Shown here: positions 7,799-16,945 of the stretch, piece by piece
Numbering within the stretch: the first letter of the stretch is position 1
Layout: every line of letters starts with the position of its first letter
Origin: Lysobacter sp. FW306-1B-D06B
GTDB taxonomy: Bacteria; Pseudomonadota; Gammaproteobacteria; Xanthomonadales; Xanthomonadaceae
Direction of reading: 5' to 3'
Assembly (NCBI RefSeq): GCF_038446665.1
Contig: NZ_CP151802.1
Span: forward strand, 3,658,001 to 3,722,000
DNA: 64,000 nt
Notes under the pieces: generated by a model
What the model saw: the letters and a program-made list of their open reading frames with translations, nothing else
Database searches by the model: none
Told to the model about the DNA's origin: nothing
Made by a program: the position numbers and the translations under genes

Positions 7799-8932
7799 TC
7801 AGCGCGAGGCTGTCGCGCGCGAAAGGTCCTGGATCGTCACCGCCTGCCCGGCTTCGATCCGCTCACCACCGCGCACGATCAACCGGTCGCCCGGCTTCAC
7901 CGCGCCCTCGACTTCAACCAGACCATCGACCTCGGTGCCGGTCTTCACCGGCAACCGTTCGGCCTTGCTGTCCGCCGCCACGCGCAGGACGAAATCGCCC
8001 TCGCGCCGCAGGATCACCGCATCGCGCGGCACCGCGACCACCGCCCGCTTGCGCGCGCTCGGCATGCCGACATCCACCGCGGTGCCCACGGGCAGCTCGC
8101 CCACGTCCATCGCGATGCGCAGTTCCAACTGGCGCGATGCTTCATCGCCGACAGGCACCAGCGCGCTTACCGGATGCGTGCGCTCCTTCGCGCCATTGCC
8201 CTGCTTGCCCACGCGCACCTTGACCGGCATGCCCACCGCCAGATGCTCGGCCAGGTCGACCGGCGCACGCACGCGCACTTCCTGCGCGCCGGTGTCCACG
8301 AGCCGCGCGACGGCATCGCCGGTGTTGACGTATTCGCCCAGCTGCACCGAGCGTTCGGCGACCACGCCGTCGAACGGCGCGCGCACCACCATCTGCGTGC
8401 GCTGGTGGCGCGTCTGCGCGAGCATCGCCTGCGCGCGGGCGCGTTCCTGCGCCAGCATGTCGCGGTCGGCGCGCAGCTGTTCGTACTGCGCGCGTGCGAT
8501 GTTCTGCTGCGCGGCCAGCTGCGCGTAACGCTGTTCCTGCCGCGCGGCCATGTCGAGCTGCGCCTGGATGCGCGCCAGATCCGCCGCGCCCTGCTGCTCC
8601 TGCAGCTTGAGCGTGGTGTCGTCGAGCACTGCCAGCGCCTCGCCCGCGCGCACCGCCTGGCCCACTTCGACCACGCGCACCACGCGTCCGTCCTGCTCGC
8701 TGGCCACCTTCGCGTCCTGGCGGCTGATGACGCTGCCCGGCGCCCAGTGCACGGGTGCGAGCTCGGTGGTCACCGCGTTCGCCACGCCGACCACGGCGGG
8801 CGGCGCTTCGGGTTTGTCGGGCGTCGTCGCATCCACGTCCCACTTGATCAGCGGAACGATCAGCACGGGCACGATCGCGACGGCGATGACGCTCTTCAGG
8901 GTGAGGCGCGGAAACTTGGGCAGCGGGCGCAT
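7799..8932 (-). CDS. RND efflux periplasmic adaptor (membrane fusion) protein
   Basis: A 377-residue membrane-fusion subunit of an RND pump. An N-terminal membrane anchor (about residues 12-30) is followed by the split lipoyl domain (GRVVRVVEVGQAVRAGEALAVLDD and VVRAPFDGVVAERSVQLGEYV), a long coiled-coil hairpin between them rich in Gln/Arg/Ala, and beta-barrel and membrane-proximal domains (PRDAVILRREGDFVLRV). It bridges the inner-membrane permease to an outer-membrane channel. The permease gene lies 35 bases downstream. No TolC-type channel gene is in the window. Confidence 0.9.
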   Translation of the reverse strand: MRPLPKFPRLTLKSVIAVAIVPVLIVPLIKWDVDATTPDKPEAPPAVVGVANAVTTELAPVHWAPGSVISRQDAKVASEQDGRVVRVVEVGQAVRAGEALAVLDDTTLKLQEQQGAADLARIQAQLDMAARQEQRYAQLAAQQNIARAQYEQLRADRDMLAQERARAQAMLAQTRHQRTQMVVRAPFDGVVAERSVQLGEYVNTGDAVARLVDTGAQEVRVRAPVDLAEHLAVGMPVKVRVGKQGNGAKERTHPVSALVPVGDEASRQLELRIAMDVGELPVGTAVDVGMPSARKRAVVAVPRDAVILRREGDFVLRVAADSKAERLPVKTGTEVDGLVEVEGAVKPGDRLIVRGGERIEAGQAVTIQDLSRATASR

Positions 8933-8967
8933 GGCAGGAGCTCCTGGGGGAGGAGGAATCGAAAGGA

Positions 8968-11900
8968 TCAGGGCGAGGCACGCAACGCGGCGGCCTCGAA
9001 CGCGGGCTCACGCTCGCGGCGCGAATCGAACAGCCGCAGCAGCGCGGGCACGAGCACGACGGTGAAGACCAGGCTCAACGCAACGCCGCCCACCGACACC
9101 GCGGCCAGTCCGCGGTAGATGACGGCACCCGGGCCGGGGTTGATCGCCATGGGCAGCGCACCGAGCACGCCGGTGAGCGCGGCGATCAGGATCGGCCGCA
9201 GTCGCTGGTCCAGCGCCTGCTTCAGCGCATCGTCCAGCGACACGCCTTCGGCCTGCGCCTCGCGCGCCTGCGCGACGAGCAGGATCGCGTTGTTGATCAC
9301 CATGCCCAGCAGCATGATGAAACCGATCATCGACAGCAGGTCCAGCGTCTGCCCGGCGATGAGGTCGAGCACGCGCAATCCGATCACGCCGCCCAGCACC
9401 GCCATCGGCAGCGTCGCCATCACGTAGGCGCTGTCGCACAGCGACTTGAACATCGCCGCCATCAACAGGAACAGCACCACCAGCGCCATCGCGAAGTTCA
9501 TGCCCATGCTGCGCACGACTTCGCCCAGGCGATCGGCGCTGCCGGAGACGCGGATCGCGGCGTCCTCGGGCAGCGCCTCACGCAGCACCGGCACGACGTC
9601 GTTGTCGACGATGCCCAGCGCTTCTTCCAGCGACATCGCCGCCGGCGGGTCGACGGTGAGCGTGACGGTGCGGCGGCGATCGACGCGGCGCACCTGGTTG
9701 GGCGCGAGCACCGTGTCCACCTGCGCGAGTTCGGCCAGGCTCAGCACGCCACCGTTGGGCGTGGCGAGCGGCGCGGCGCCCAAGCGCTCGACATCGTCCT
9801 CGCGATCGCTGCGCAGGATGATCGCCAGGCGACGGTCGCCGTCGAAATGCTCGCCCAGCCACTGACCGTCGCCGAGCGCGCGCACGACCGTGCCCAGGTC
9901 CGGACGACGCCAGCCCACTTCGGCCAGACGACGGTCGTCGGGATTGATGCGCAGCTCCGGCGTGCCGGCGTCGGCATTGGGCCACGCCTGCACGTTGGCG
10001 CCGGGGAAACGTTCGGAGAGCAGCTTGCGGCCCGCTTCCGCCGCACGCGTGAGCGCGTCGCCGTCGGCGTGCTGCAGGTGGATCGCGATCGCGCGCGCGG
10101 AACCGCCGAAGCTGCCGAACAGCTCGCCTTCGCTGGCGAAGGCACGCGTGTCGGGGAAGCCGACGACCACTTCGTCGCGCACGATGCGCTCCAACTCGCC
10201 GATGTCGTCCGGGTCCACCACGCGCGCACCGAGCGTGCCCCCGCCCGGCCACAGGTTGAGGTACCAGTTGCTCAGCTGCGGCCCTTTCTCGCCGTCCATG
10301 TAAGGCTTCATGCGCGCGAGCAACGTCGGCGCGATCTCGGCGTTCACGCGCTCCGGGCTCATGCCGGGCGGAAAGTTGAAGAACGCGTCCACGGCCGCAC
10401 GCTTCACCGGCGGCAGGTAGTCGATCTTCGGCATCAGCACGAAAGTCAGCACGATCGGCGCGACGACCAGACCGCCCACCCACGCCAGCTGATTGCGGCG
10501 GCCGCGGGTGACGCGCATCGCCCAGTCGCTGACGCCGTTCCAGAAGCGATGCGTCTCGCGGTCGCCCTCGCGTTCACGCAACCAGCTGCTCGCGGCGGCA
10601 GGAAGCACGGTCACGGCGATCAGCAACGAGATGCCGACCGCGATGGAAATGGTCAACGCGAGATCGGCGAACAACTGCCCTTCCACGTCGTCCATGAAGA
10701 TCACCGGCACGAACACGGCGATGGTCGTCAGCGTGGACGCCACCAGCGCGCCGCCGACCTGGCGCGAGCCTTCCAGTGCGGCCTGCCTGCCGGGCATGCC
10801 CTCTTCGCGCAGCCGCACGATGTTTTCGGCGACCACCACGGCCGCGTCCATCACCATGCCCACCGCGAAGGCGAGGCCCGCCAGCGAGATCACATTGAGG
10901 CTGCGCCCGGTGAGCTGCAGCACGATGAAGGTCGCCAGCAGCGAGATCGGAATCGCGCAGGCAATCAATGCGGTGGCGCGTACGTCGCGCAGGAACCACC
11001 ACAGGCAGCCCACCGCCAGCAGCACGCCCGCGCCGAGGCTGCCCGACAGCAAACCGATCGCGCGATTGATGAAAACCGAGGCGTCGAAGCTCTGGCGGAT
11101 GTCGAGCCCCTGCGGCTTGAGATCCTTCACGCGGATTTCCTCGACCACCGCTTTCACGCGGTCGAGTGTGTCGAGCACGTTCGCGCCGCTCTCGCGCAGG
11201 ATGCGCAGGCCGATGGCGGGATTGCCGTTCTGGTAAGCGAAGAAGCGCTGCTCGGGACGCTTCACTTCCACCGTGGCCACATCGCCCAGGCGCACCGGCC
11301 GGCCGTCGCGCCATGCGAGGATCAGATTGCCCAGCGCTTCGGGGGAGTAGCGCCCGGCGAACCTCAGCACGTATTCGCGACGACCGGCCTCGACCACGCC
11401 GCCGGAGACATCCGTCGCGCGCGCCGCGACGTCGGCCACCTGCGGAATCTGGATGCCCAGCGCGGCCGCGCGCTCCAGGTTCAGGGTGATGGTGAGTTCC
11501 TCGGGCGCGCCGCCGTTGATCTCCACGCCCGCCACGCCTTCCACGGCCGACAGGCGCGGCACGATGCGGTCTTCGATCATCTGCCGGCGATCGAGGATGT
11601 CGCCGGGCGTGTCCGGCAACTTCTGTACGAAGAAATAGGTGAGCGAGTTGTTGGCGTTGTCCGCACCGGCTTGCACGACCGGCGGCGTGGCGTCGCGCGG
11701 CAGCGGCTGCAGGCGGTTCATGCGCGAGAGCACTTCCACCAGCATCGCGTCCATGTCGCTGCCGACGGCGAAGGTGAGGTTGATGAAGCTGTTGCCGGCG
11801 TTGATGTTGGACTCGATCTCCTCCAGGCCCGGCAAGCCCTGCATCACCGCTTCGATGGGCTCGACGATCTCCGATTCCATCTCCTGCGGCGAGGCCGCAC

Positions 11901-12054
11901 GCCAGCTGGTCTGCACCGACATCTGCGGACGTTCGATATCGGGGAACAGCTGCAACGGCAGCTTCAGCAGGCTCATCAGGCCGAACGCGCAGACCATCGC
12001 GACGGCGACCGCGACGGCCGCGGGATTGCGGAGCGAGGCTTCGGTGAGTTTCAT
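8968..12054 (-). CDS. efflux RND transporter permease subunit
   Basis: A 1028-residue AcrB-type permease that exports substrates using the proton gradient. The N-terminal membrane segment (PAAVAVAVAMVCAFGLMSL) leads to FPDIERPQM, the usual start of the porter domain. Hydrophobic clusters near residues 330-540 and 860-1010 give the expected twelve-helix layout. The helix-4 relay motif reads GMVMDAAVVVAEN, with one Asp where drug pumps such as AcrB have Asp-Asp; single-Asp forms also occur in other RND subgroups, so the substrate is uncertain. ATG 12054 has GGAG eight bases upstream. It is transcribed before the adaptor gene. Confidence 0.92.
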   Translation of the reverse strand: MKLTEASLRNPAAVAVAVAMVCAFGLMSLLKLPLQLFPDIERPQMSVQTSWRAASPQEMESEIVEPIEAVMQGLPGLEEIESNINAGNSFINLTFAVGSDMDAMLVEVLSRMNRLQPLPRDATPPVVQAGADNANNSLTYFFVQKLPDTPGDILDRRQMIEDRIVPRLSAVEGVAGVEINGGAPEELTITLNLERAAALGIQIPQVADVAARATDVSGGVVEAGRREYVLRFAGRYSPEALGNLILAWRDGRPVRLGDVATVEVKRPEQRFFAYQNGNPAIGLRILRESGANVLDTLDRVKAVVEEIRVKDLKPQGLDIRQSFDASVFINRAIGLLSGSLGAGVLLAVGCLWWFLRDVRATALIACAIPISLLATFIVLQLTGRSLNVISLAGLAFAVGMVMDAAVVVAENIVRLREEGMPGRQAALEGSRQVGGALVASTLTTIAVFVPVIFMDDVEGQLFADLALTISIAVGISLLIAVTVLPAAASSWLREREGDRETHRFWNGVSDWAMRVTRGRRNQLAWVGGLVVAPIVLTFVLMPKIDYLPPVKRAAVDAFFNFPPGMSPERVNAEIAPTLLARMKPYMDGEKGPQLSNWYLNLWPGGGTLGARVVDPDDIGELERIVRDEVVVGFPDTRAFASEGELFGSFGGSARAIAIHLQHADGDALTRAAEAGRKLLSERFPGANVQAWPNADAGTPELRINPDDRRLAEVGWRRPDLGTVVRALGDGQWLGEHFDGDRRLAIILRSDREDDVERLGAAPLATPNGGVLSLAELAQVDTVLAPNQVRRVDRRRTVTLTVDPPAAMSLEEALGIVDNDVVPVLREALPEDAAIRVSGSADRLGEVVRSMGMNFAMALVVLFLLMAAMFKSLCDSAYVMATLPMAVLGGVIGLRVLDLIAGQTLDLLSMIGFIMLLGMVINNAILLVAQAREAQAEGVSLDDALKQALDQRLRPILIAALTGVLGALPMAINPGPGAVIYRGLAAVSVGGVALSLVFTVVLVPALLRLFDSRREREPAFEAAALRASP

Positions 12055-12431
12055 CGTGCGGCTCCGCGGGGGACGAATGCCGCCGCACGATGCGCCCGCG
12101 AGAGTTTGCCAAGATGGCCCGGAAGTCACGCCGATGCGGCGATTGCGCTCAGCGGTGGATTCGTCGCGGTGAAGCGTTCGTGGCGACGGCGATGCGTTTC
12201 TTCCGCGCAACGAAATGCGTGAAGGGACCCAACTTATGGCACGGTCGAGAACGCACCATTGTTCGTCCAACGCACCACCGTTCGTCCTGAGCGTAGGCCG
12301 CAGGCCGGAGTCGAAGGATGAGCGGGCGGGAGCCTCCCAACCCGCTCGTCCTTCGACTTCGCTTCGCTACGCTCAGGACGAACGGTGGCAGGCACAGGTA
12401 GATTGAAGCAGTCGCGAGGCGCTGCTACGCC
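12055..12431. other. non-coding gap with a long inverted repeat
   Basis: This 377-base gap separates the RND permease start from the end of the LytTR regulator. It must hold the efflux operon promoter, but I see no convincing -35/-10 pair. Its right half is the long inverted repeat at 12275-12388. I see no gene. Confidence 0.6.
12275..12388. repeat. long intergenic inverted repeat
   Basis: Perfect 22-base outer arms at 12275-12296 and 12367-12388 (CCACCGTTCGTCCTGAGCGT.. and complement), plus inner 17-base arms at 12310-12326 and 12341-12357 with one mismatch. The core GTTCGTCCTGAGC / GTCGAAGGA is, from memory, a widespread intergenic repeat in xanthomonads and sphingomonads. Confidence 0.8.
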
Positions 12432-13301
12432 TCAGATCAACAACGCCAGCTTGTCCCGATGCGTACGCGACAGCTTCAGCTCCTGCCCGCAATCCAGCCG
12501 CAGGAACCCTTCTCCGTTCGTGTGCGGGCGCATCTCCACCACGCGCCGCGCGTTCACGATCGTCGAACGATGGATGCGCGGGAAGCGCTGCGGATCCAGC
12601 TGCTTCTCCAGGTCGCGCATAGTCGCGCGCAGCACCAGCGTCTCGCCCTGTGGTGTGGGGCCGTCGGTGTGGATGCACATGTAGTCGCCGGCCGCGTCGA
12701 TCCAGCGGATGCTCGACAAGTCCACGCGTACGGTCCGCCCGCCGTCGCGCACGGCCAGCTTGTCGTCGCGGCGCAGCTGCTCCAGCGCATCGGGCTTGAG
12801 CGCCTCGTCCAGGTCCAGCAGCGGTCGCCCGCTCAGTTCGCCCAGCAACCCGAGCAGATGCGCGCAATGACCGCTCGCCTTGCGCTGCGAACGCGCCTGC
12901 TGCACGCGCGCCAGCGCCTGCGCAAGCCGGGCTTCGTCCACCGGTTTGAGCAGGTAGTCGGTGGCGGAGGCTTCGAAGGCGCGGATCGCGTAATGATCGT
13001 AGGCGGTGACGAACACCACCAGCGGCATCTCGTGCGCGGGAATGCTGCGCAGCGTCTCGAAGCCGTCCATCCCCGGCATCTGCACGTCCAGGAACATCAG
13101 GTCCGGACGGTGCTCGCGCAGGCCGCCGATGGCCGACAACCCGTCGCCGTACTCGCCGACGATCTCCACGTCCGGATGCGCCTGCAGGCGGATTTCCAGC
13201 CCGCGTCGCGCCAGCGGTTCGTCGTCGACGATCAGTGCGCGCAACGGGACATGCTGTGCGGCCGCGTCGTGCAGGCGTTCGCGATCGACGACACGGTCCA
13301 T
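12432..13301 (-). CDS. LytTR-family response regulator
   Basis: A 289-residue two-domain regulator. The receiver domain (about 20-135) has the acidic pair at 26-27, phospho-acceptor Asp72 in LDVQMPGMDG, the Thr of FVTAY near 99 and Lys119 in LLKP. The C-terminal LytTR DNA-binding domain (about 185-289) has RWIDAAGDYMCIHT and FPRIHRSTIVNARRVVEM. It should bind paired direct repeats in target promoters, like AlgR. ATG 13301 lies two bases after the kinase stop, with GGGGAG five bases upstream; a GTG at 13307 overlapping the kinase stop is a less likely start. Partner: the kinase at 13304-14389. Confidence 0.93.
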   Translation of the reverse strand: MDRVVDRERLHDAAAQHVPLRALIVDDEPLARRGLEIRLQAHPDVEIVGEYGDGLSAIGGLREHRPDLMFLDVQMPGMDGFETLRSIPAHEMPLVVFVTAYDHYAIRAFEASATDYLLKPVDEARLAQALARVQQARSQRKASGHCAHLLGLLGELSGRPLLDLDEALKPDALEQLRRDDKLAVRDGGRTVRVDLSSIRWIDAAGDYMCIHTDGPTPQGETLVLRATMRDLEKQLDPQRFPRIHRSTIVNARRVVEMRPHTNGEGFLRLDCGQELKLSRTHRDKLALLI

Positions 13302-13303
13302 GT

Positions 13304-14389
13304 TCACTCCCCGCCCAGTTGCTTCGTTTCGAACGGAAGGCGCAGCTCCACCTCGATGCCGCGCTCGTGGTTGCGCACGCAGAAGCTGCTGTCTTCGCCG
13401 TAAAGCACGTTCAGGCGTTCACGCGTGTTGCGCAGGCCCACGCCCTTGCCCGGCGGAAGTTGCCCGCCTTCCATGCTGGCGCAGCCCGGGCCATCGTCGA
13501 TCACGCGCAGCACCAGCTGGTCGCCGTCGCGCTCGGCCTCGATGCGCAGCATGCCGCCGGCGACCTGCTTGGCGACGGCGAACTTGATCGCGTTCTCCAC
13601 CAGCGGCTGCAACAGCAGGCTGGGCAACAGCGCGCGCCAGCAGTCTTCGTCGATGGCGGTCTCGATGCGCAGGCGTTCGGCGAAGCGGATCTTCTCGATG
13701 TCCAGGTAGAGCGTGAGCGCGTCCAGTTCCTGCCGCAGCGTGACACGCTGCATCGGATCGTTGTCCAGCGAATGCCGCAGGAACGCCGACAACCCCTGCA
13801 CCATGCGGTTGGCGGTGGCGTTGTCGCGATCGAGAACGAGCGTGGAAATCGCGTTGAGCGTGTTGAACAGGAAGTGCGGGTTGAGCTGGTAGCGCAGCAT
13901 CTTCAGCTGCGCCTGGTGGGCCATGGTCCGCGCGGCCAGTGCACGTTGCGTCTCGTCCTGCAGCTGGCGGTAGTACTTGATGCCCAGGTACAGGCCGACC
14001 CACGCCAGCACCACGTAGATGTAAGTCAGCGAGTAGGCGATGTACGCCACGCGGCTGGTCGGCGCGCAGGTATCGCAAAAGCGCACCAGCATCGTGCGCG
14101 TGGTCAGGTCCATCACCGCGGAGCTGGCGAGGATCGGCACGATCATCGTGAGCAGCAGCTTGCGCGGCGGCAGCCCCCAGCACGCGCGCAGCAGGTAGCG
14201 CAGGCCCAAGGTGACGATGAAGCCCGTGCAGGCGGCGGTGAACGGCACGATCCAGTAGCCCGATGGCTTGCCGTAGGCGATCGCGGCCAGGTAGCCCAGG
14301 CCGAAATAGCCCAGCCAACCGCCGGTGTGCAGGATCCAGAAGAAGTGCTGGCGGGGCAGGTCCAGCGGGTGAGTCGCGGTAATGGCCAT
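13304..14389 (-). CDS. LytS/AlgZ-type sensor histidine kinase
   Basis: A 361-residue membrane kinase of the His_kinase (PF06580) type. Four or so membrane helices occupy residues about 14-140. The phosphorylated His172 lies in LNPHFLFNTLN, the signature of this subclass. The ATPase part shows LVENAIKFAV, VIDDGPG and GKGVGLRNTRERL. The gene is directly followed by its LytTR regulator. No extracellular sensing domain is evident, so the signal is probably sensed in the membrane. The pair resembles AlgZ/AlgR in organisation, but the output genes are not shown here. Confidence 0.92.
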   Translation of the reverse strand: MAITATHPLDLPRQHFFWILHTGGWLGYFGLGYLAAIAYGKPSGYWIVPFTAACTGFIVTLGLRYLLRACWGLPPRKLLLTMIVPILASSAVMDLTTRTMLVRFCDTCAPTSRVAYIAYSLTYIYVVLAWVGLYLGIKYYRQLQDETQRALAARTMAHQAQLKMLRYQLNPHFLFNTLNAISTLVLDRDNATANRMVQGLSAFLRHSLDNDPMQRVTLRQELDALTLYLDIEKIRFAERLRIETAIDEDCWRALLPSLLLQPLVENAIKFAVAKQVAGGMLRIEAERDGDQLVLRVIDDGPGCASMEGGQLPPGKGVGLRNTRERLNVLYGEDSSFCVRNHERGIEVELRLPFETKQLGGE

Positions 14390-14507
14390 GAGTGCCGCAG
14401 GAAGCGAGGACGCGGTGGGCCGATCCTAGCCCGTTCACGGGGCTGGGCGGAAACGGTTCGTCGGCCACGGGCCACGCTTCGCCGCGCGGCCGGTCGCCAC
14501 CGCGCGT

Positions 14508-15503
14508 TCATGCCTGCGGCGCGGCGTCCGGGCCGTCGTGCGGGGGCTCGCGCGCGCCTTCCAGGCCGCGCCGGCGTCGCTCGTCGATCACCGCCGTGAT
14601 CAACGCGCCGACGAACACGATCAGCGCCGCGTAGTACATCCACACCAGGGCCAGCACCAGCGCGCCCATCGACCCGTAGGCGGAACCCGGATTGGCCTCG
14701 CGCAGATACCAGCCGATCAGCCAGCGCCCCAGCACGAACAGCAGCGCCGTGATCGCGCCGCCGCCGAGCGCGCGTTTCCACCCCACCGAACGGTCCGGCA
14801 GGTAGTGGTACATCAGCGCGAAGCTGAGTGCGTACACGGCCCACGTCGTCAGGTTCATCACGATCGGCAAGGCCCACTCCACCCGCGCGAACGCAAGCTG
14901 CACGGCCGTGCTCACGGTCATGGACACCAGCAGCAGGAATCCCATCGCCAACACCAGGCCGAGCGAGAACACCCGCTTGCGCAACCACGCCATCGCGCCG
15001 GCCAGTCGCGTGGCATCGGTGCGGAAGATCTTGTTGAGCACGTCCTGCAACTGCGCGAACACCGCCGTCGCACCGACGAACAGCAGCGCCACGCTCCACC
15101 ATCCGGCGACTGATCCCGTGTCGGGTCGATCGCGGGCGTTGTCGACCACAGTACGCGCGACGCGCTCGGCTTCGCCCCCTGCGAGCAGGCCGATCTGCTG
15201 CATCAGCGCATCCTGCGCGCCGGGCACGAGCGCGCTGGTGAGCCAGACGAGGATGAGCAGCAGCGGCGCGAGCGAGAGCATCGCGTACAGCGCCAGCGCG
15301 GCCGACTGCGCCATCAGTTCGGTATCGACGAAGCGGCGCAGCAGGTCGGCCGGCAGGCTGCCCTGCGCGCGACGCACGAGCGCCTTCATGGCGGGGCGGC
15401 GGAAGGAATGGCCGCGATCGGCCTGCGTGCGGCGCGGCGCGGTGGGGTCGAGCTTCTCGGCGGCCTTCGCGACGGCGGGCTTTTCGGGGTCTGGACGTGG
15501 CAT
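14508..15503 (-). CDS. YihY/BrkB-family inner-membrane protein
   Basis: A 331-residue integral membrane protein with about six hydrophobic helices. The family signature is visible: AALALYAMLSLAPLLLIL near residues 68-85, the charged segment AVFAQLQDVLNKIF, and a late YGSMGALVLALVWMYYAALI. Both termini are hydrophilic and the first 40 residues are basic and Pro-rich. These proteins were once annotated as ribonuclease BN, which is incorrect; the physiological role is unknown. It is 118 bases upstream of the histidine kinase on the same strand. Confidence 0.88.
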   Translation of the reverse strand: MPRPDPEKPAVAKAAEKLDPTAPRRTQADRGHSFRRPAMKALVRRAQGSLPADLLRRFVDTELMAQSAALALYAMLSLAPLLLILVWLTSALVPGAQDALMQQIGLLAGGEAERVARTVVDNARDRPDTGSVAGWWSVALLFVGATAVFAQLQDVLNKIFRTDATRLAGAMAWLRKRVFSLGLVLAMGFLLLVSMTVSTAVQLAFARVEWALPIVMNLTTWAVYALSFALMYHYLPDRSVGWKRALGGGAITALLFVLGRWLIGWYLREANPGSAYGSMGALVLALVWMYYAALIVFVGALITAVIDERRRRGLEGAREPPHDGPDAAPQA

Positions 15504-15595
15504 CGCCCGCAGGAATAGCGCGAAGCGCGTGAAATCCGGATGCGTGCGGTGTGGTGTCTGCGTCGTGAGCGGCCCACCTGCACTAGCATGCCCAC

Positions 15596-16198
15596 ATGCC
15601 CATCACTGCCCTGCCCCGCAGCTTCTACGCACACGACTCGCGCGACGTGGCGCCCCTGCTGCTGAACAAGGTGATCCTCACCGCCGACGGCCGCGCCGGG
15701 CGCATCGTCGAAGTGGAGGCGTACCGCGGCGGCGAGGATCCGGCCGCACATTCCTTCCGCGGCCCGACGAAGCGCACGCAGGTGATGTTCGGCCCACCCG
15801 GGCATCTGTACGTGTATTTCATCTACGGCATGCACTGGGCGATCAACGCCGTATGCGGCGGACCGGCCGGGCACGCGGTGCTGATCCGTGCGCTCGCCCC
15901 GTTGCACGGGATCGAGCGCATGCACGCGGCGCGCGGTGTCGAAGACGTGCGCCTGCTCACCAGCGGCCCCGGGCGCCTGGCGCAGGCGCTGGGAATCAAC
16001 GGCGCGCACAACGGCGTGGACATCACCGATCCCGCATCGTCGGTGTGGTTCGGCGACGACGGAACGCCACCGCCGCATGAAGCGGTCACCTCACCGCGCA
16101 TCGGCATCAGCAAGGCGATGGAGCACGCCTGGCGTTGGCATGTGGCGGAGGAGCCGCATGTGTCGAAGGGTGGGAGGGTGCGGCGGCGGAAGGGGTGA
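15596..16198 (+). CDS. DNA-3-methyladenine glycosylase, AAG/MPG type
   Basis: A 200-residue base-excision enzyme that removes alkylated purines such as 3-methyladenine. The fold signature is complete: [22 protein letters not shown] (with the catalytic Glu in VEAY), [30 protein letters not shown], then [12 protein letters not shown]. The C-terminus ends in a short basic stretch. It diverges from the BrkB-family gene, with a 92-base gap. Confidence 0.93.
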   Translation: MPITALPRSFYAHDSRDVAPLLLNKVILTADGRAGRIVEVEAYRGGEDPAAHSFRGPTKRTQVMFGPPGHLYVYFIYGMHWAINAVCGGPAGHAVLIRALAPLHGIERMHAARGVEDVRLLTSGPGRLAQALGINGAHNGVDITDPASSVWFGDDGTPPPHEAVTSPRIGISKAMEHAWRWHVAEEPHVSKGGRVRRRKG

Positions 16199-16207
16199 GG
16201 GGGTGGA

Positions 16208-16465
16208 TGCCGTCATCCCGGCGAAGGCCGGGGGCCAGGCTGTCACGCTGTCCGCTTCGTCACGTCATTCCAGCGAAAGCTGGAATCCATTTTGCTGTTG
16301 ATAGTCAACGGGGCAAGCGTGCAAAGTCCCTGGAGAGTGCCGCCGTGCGGCGGCCCAAAAGCCCCGCCTTCGCGGGAATGACGGTGAGGTGGTTCGCCGA
16401 AGAGGGAGTGCCCGGATGCTGCGGGGCCTGGGTCCCGGCCTCCGCCGGGATGACGGTGAGGGTAG
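16208..16465. repeat. cluster of REP-like units
   Basis: At least four units are visible: GTCATCCCGGCGAAGGCCGG near 16211, GTCATTCCAGCGAAAGCTGG near 16264, CCCGCCTTCGCGGGAATGAC near 16363 and CCCGGCCTCCGCCGGGATGA near 16435. They alternate in orientation, as in BIME-type arrays. Confidence 0.75.
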
Positions 16466-16490
16466 GTTGCGGTGGCGGTTGCTGCTGATA

Positions 16491-16521
<31 letters not shown>

Positions 16522-16665
16522 CGAACAGCCTTTCAGGTTACTAGCCCCGAAGGGCGCCGCACATGGATGTGCGGCGGTGAGCGCTGAGCCATGGATGGCG
16601 AATCGCGAACGCGCCCTTGCTCCGTCCGGTCGTGGGATTGATCTGGGCCCACTGCCCTTTCTTTT

Positions 16666-16701
16666 GGTTACTTTTCTTTGGGCAAGCAAAGAAAAGTGAC
16701 C
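16666..16701. repeat. inverted repeat GGTTACTTTTCTTTG
   Basis: Arms at 16666-16680 and 16687-16701 pair over 15 bases with one G-T pair, loop GGCAAG. The A/T-rich arms contrast with the surroundings. From memory, this element is scattered in intergenic positions of Xanthomonas and Lysobacter genomes; its function is not established. Confidence 0.7.
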
Positions 16702-16945
16702 CGAGCGGCGCAGCCGATCGGAAGCTTTGCTATTGCTCCTTCATTGAGAAGCCTAAGAAAGCCAAATCAAAATGGATTCCAGCTTTCGCTGGAATGACGG
16801 TGACAAGGTTTGCCGCTATCGGAGTGCCCACGTACTGCGGGCCTGGATCCCGGCCTTCGCCGGGATGACGGTGAGGTGGGTTGCCGTTGTCGGAGTGCCC
16901 GTGCGCTGCGGTCCCGCACCCCAGCCCCGCCGAAACGACGGTAAT

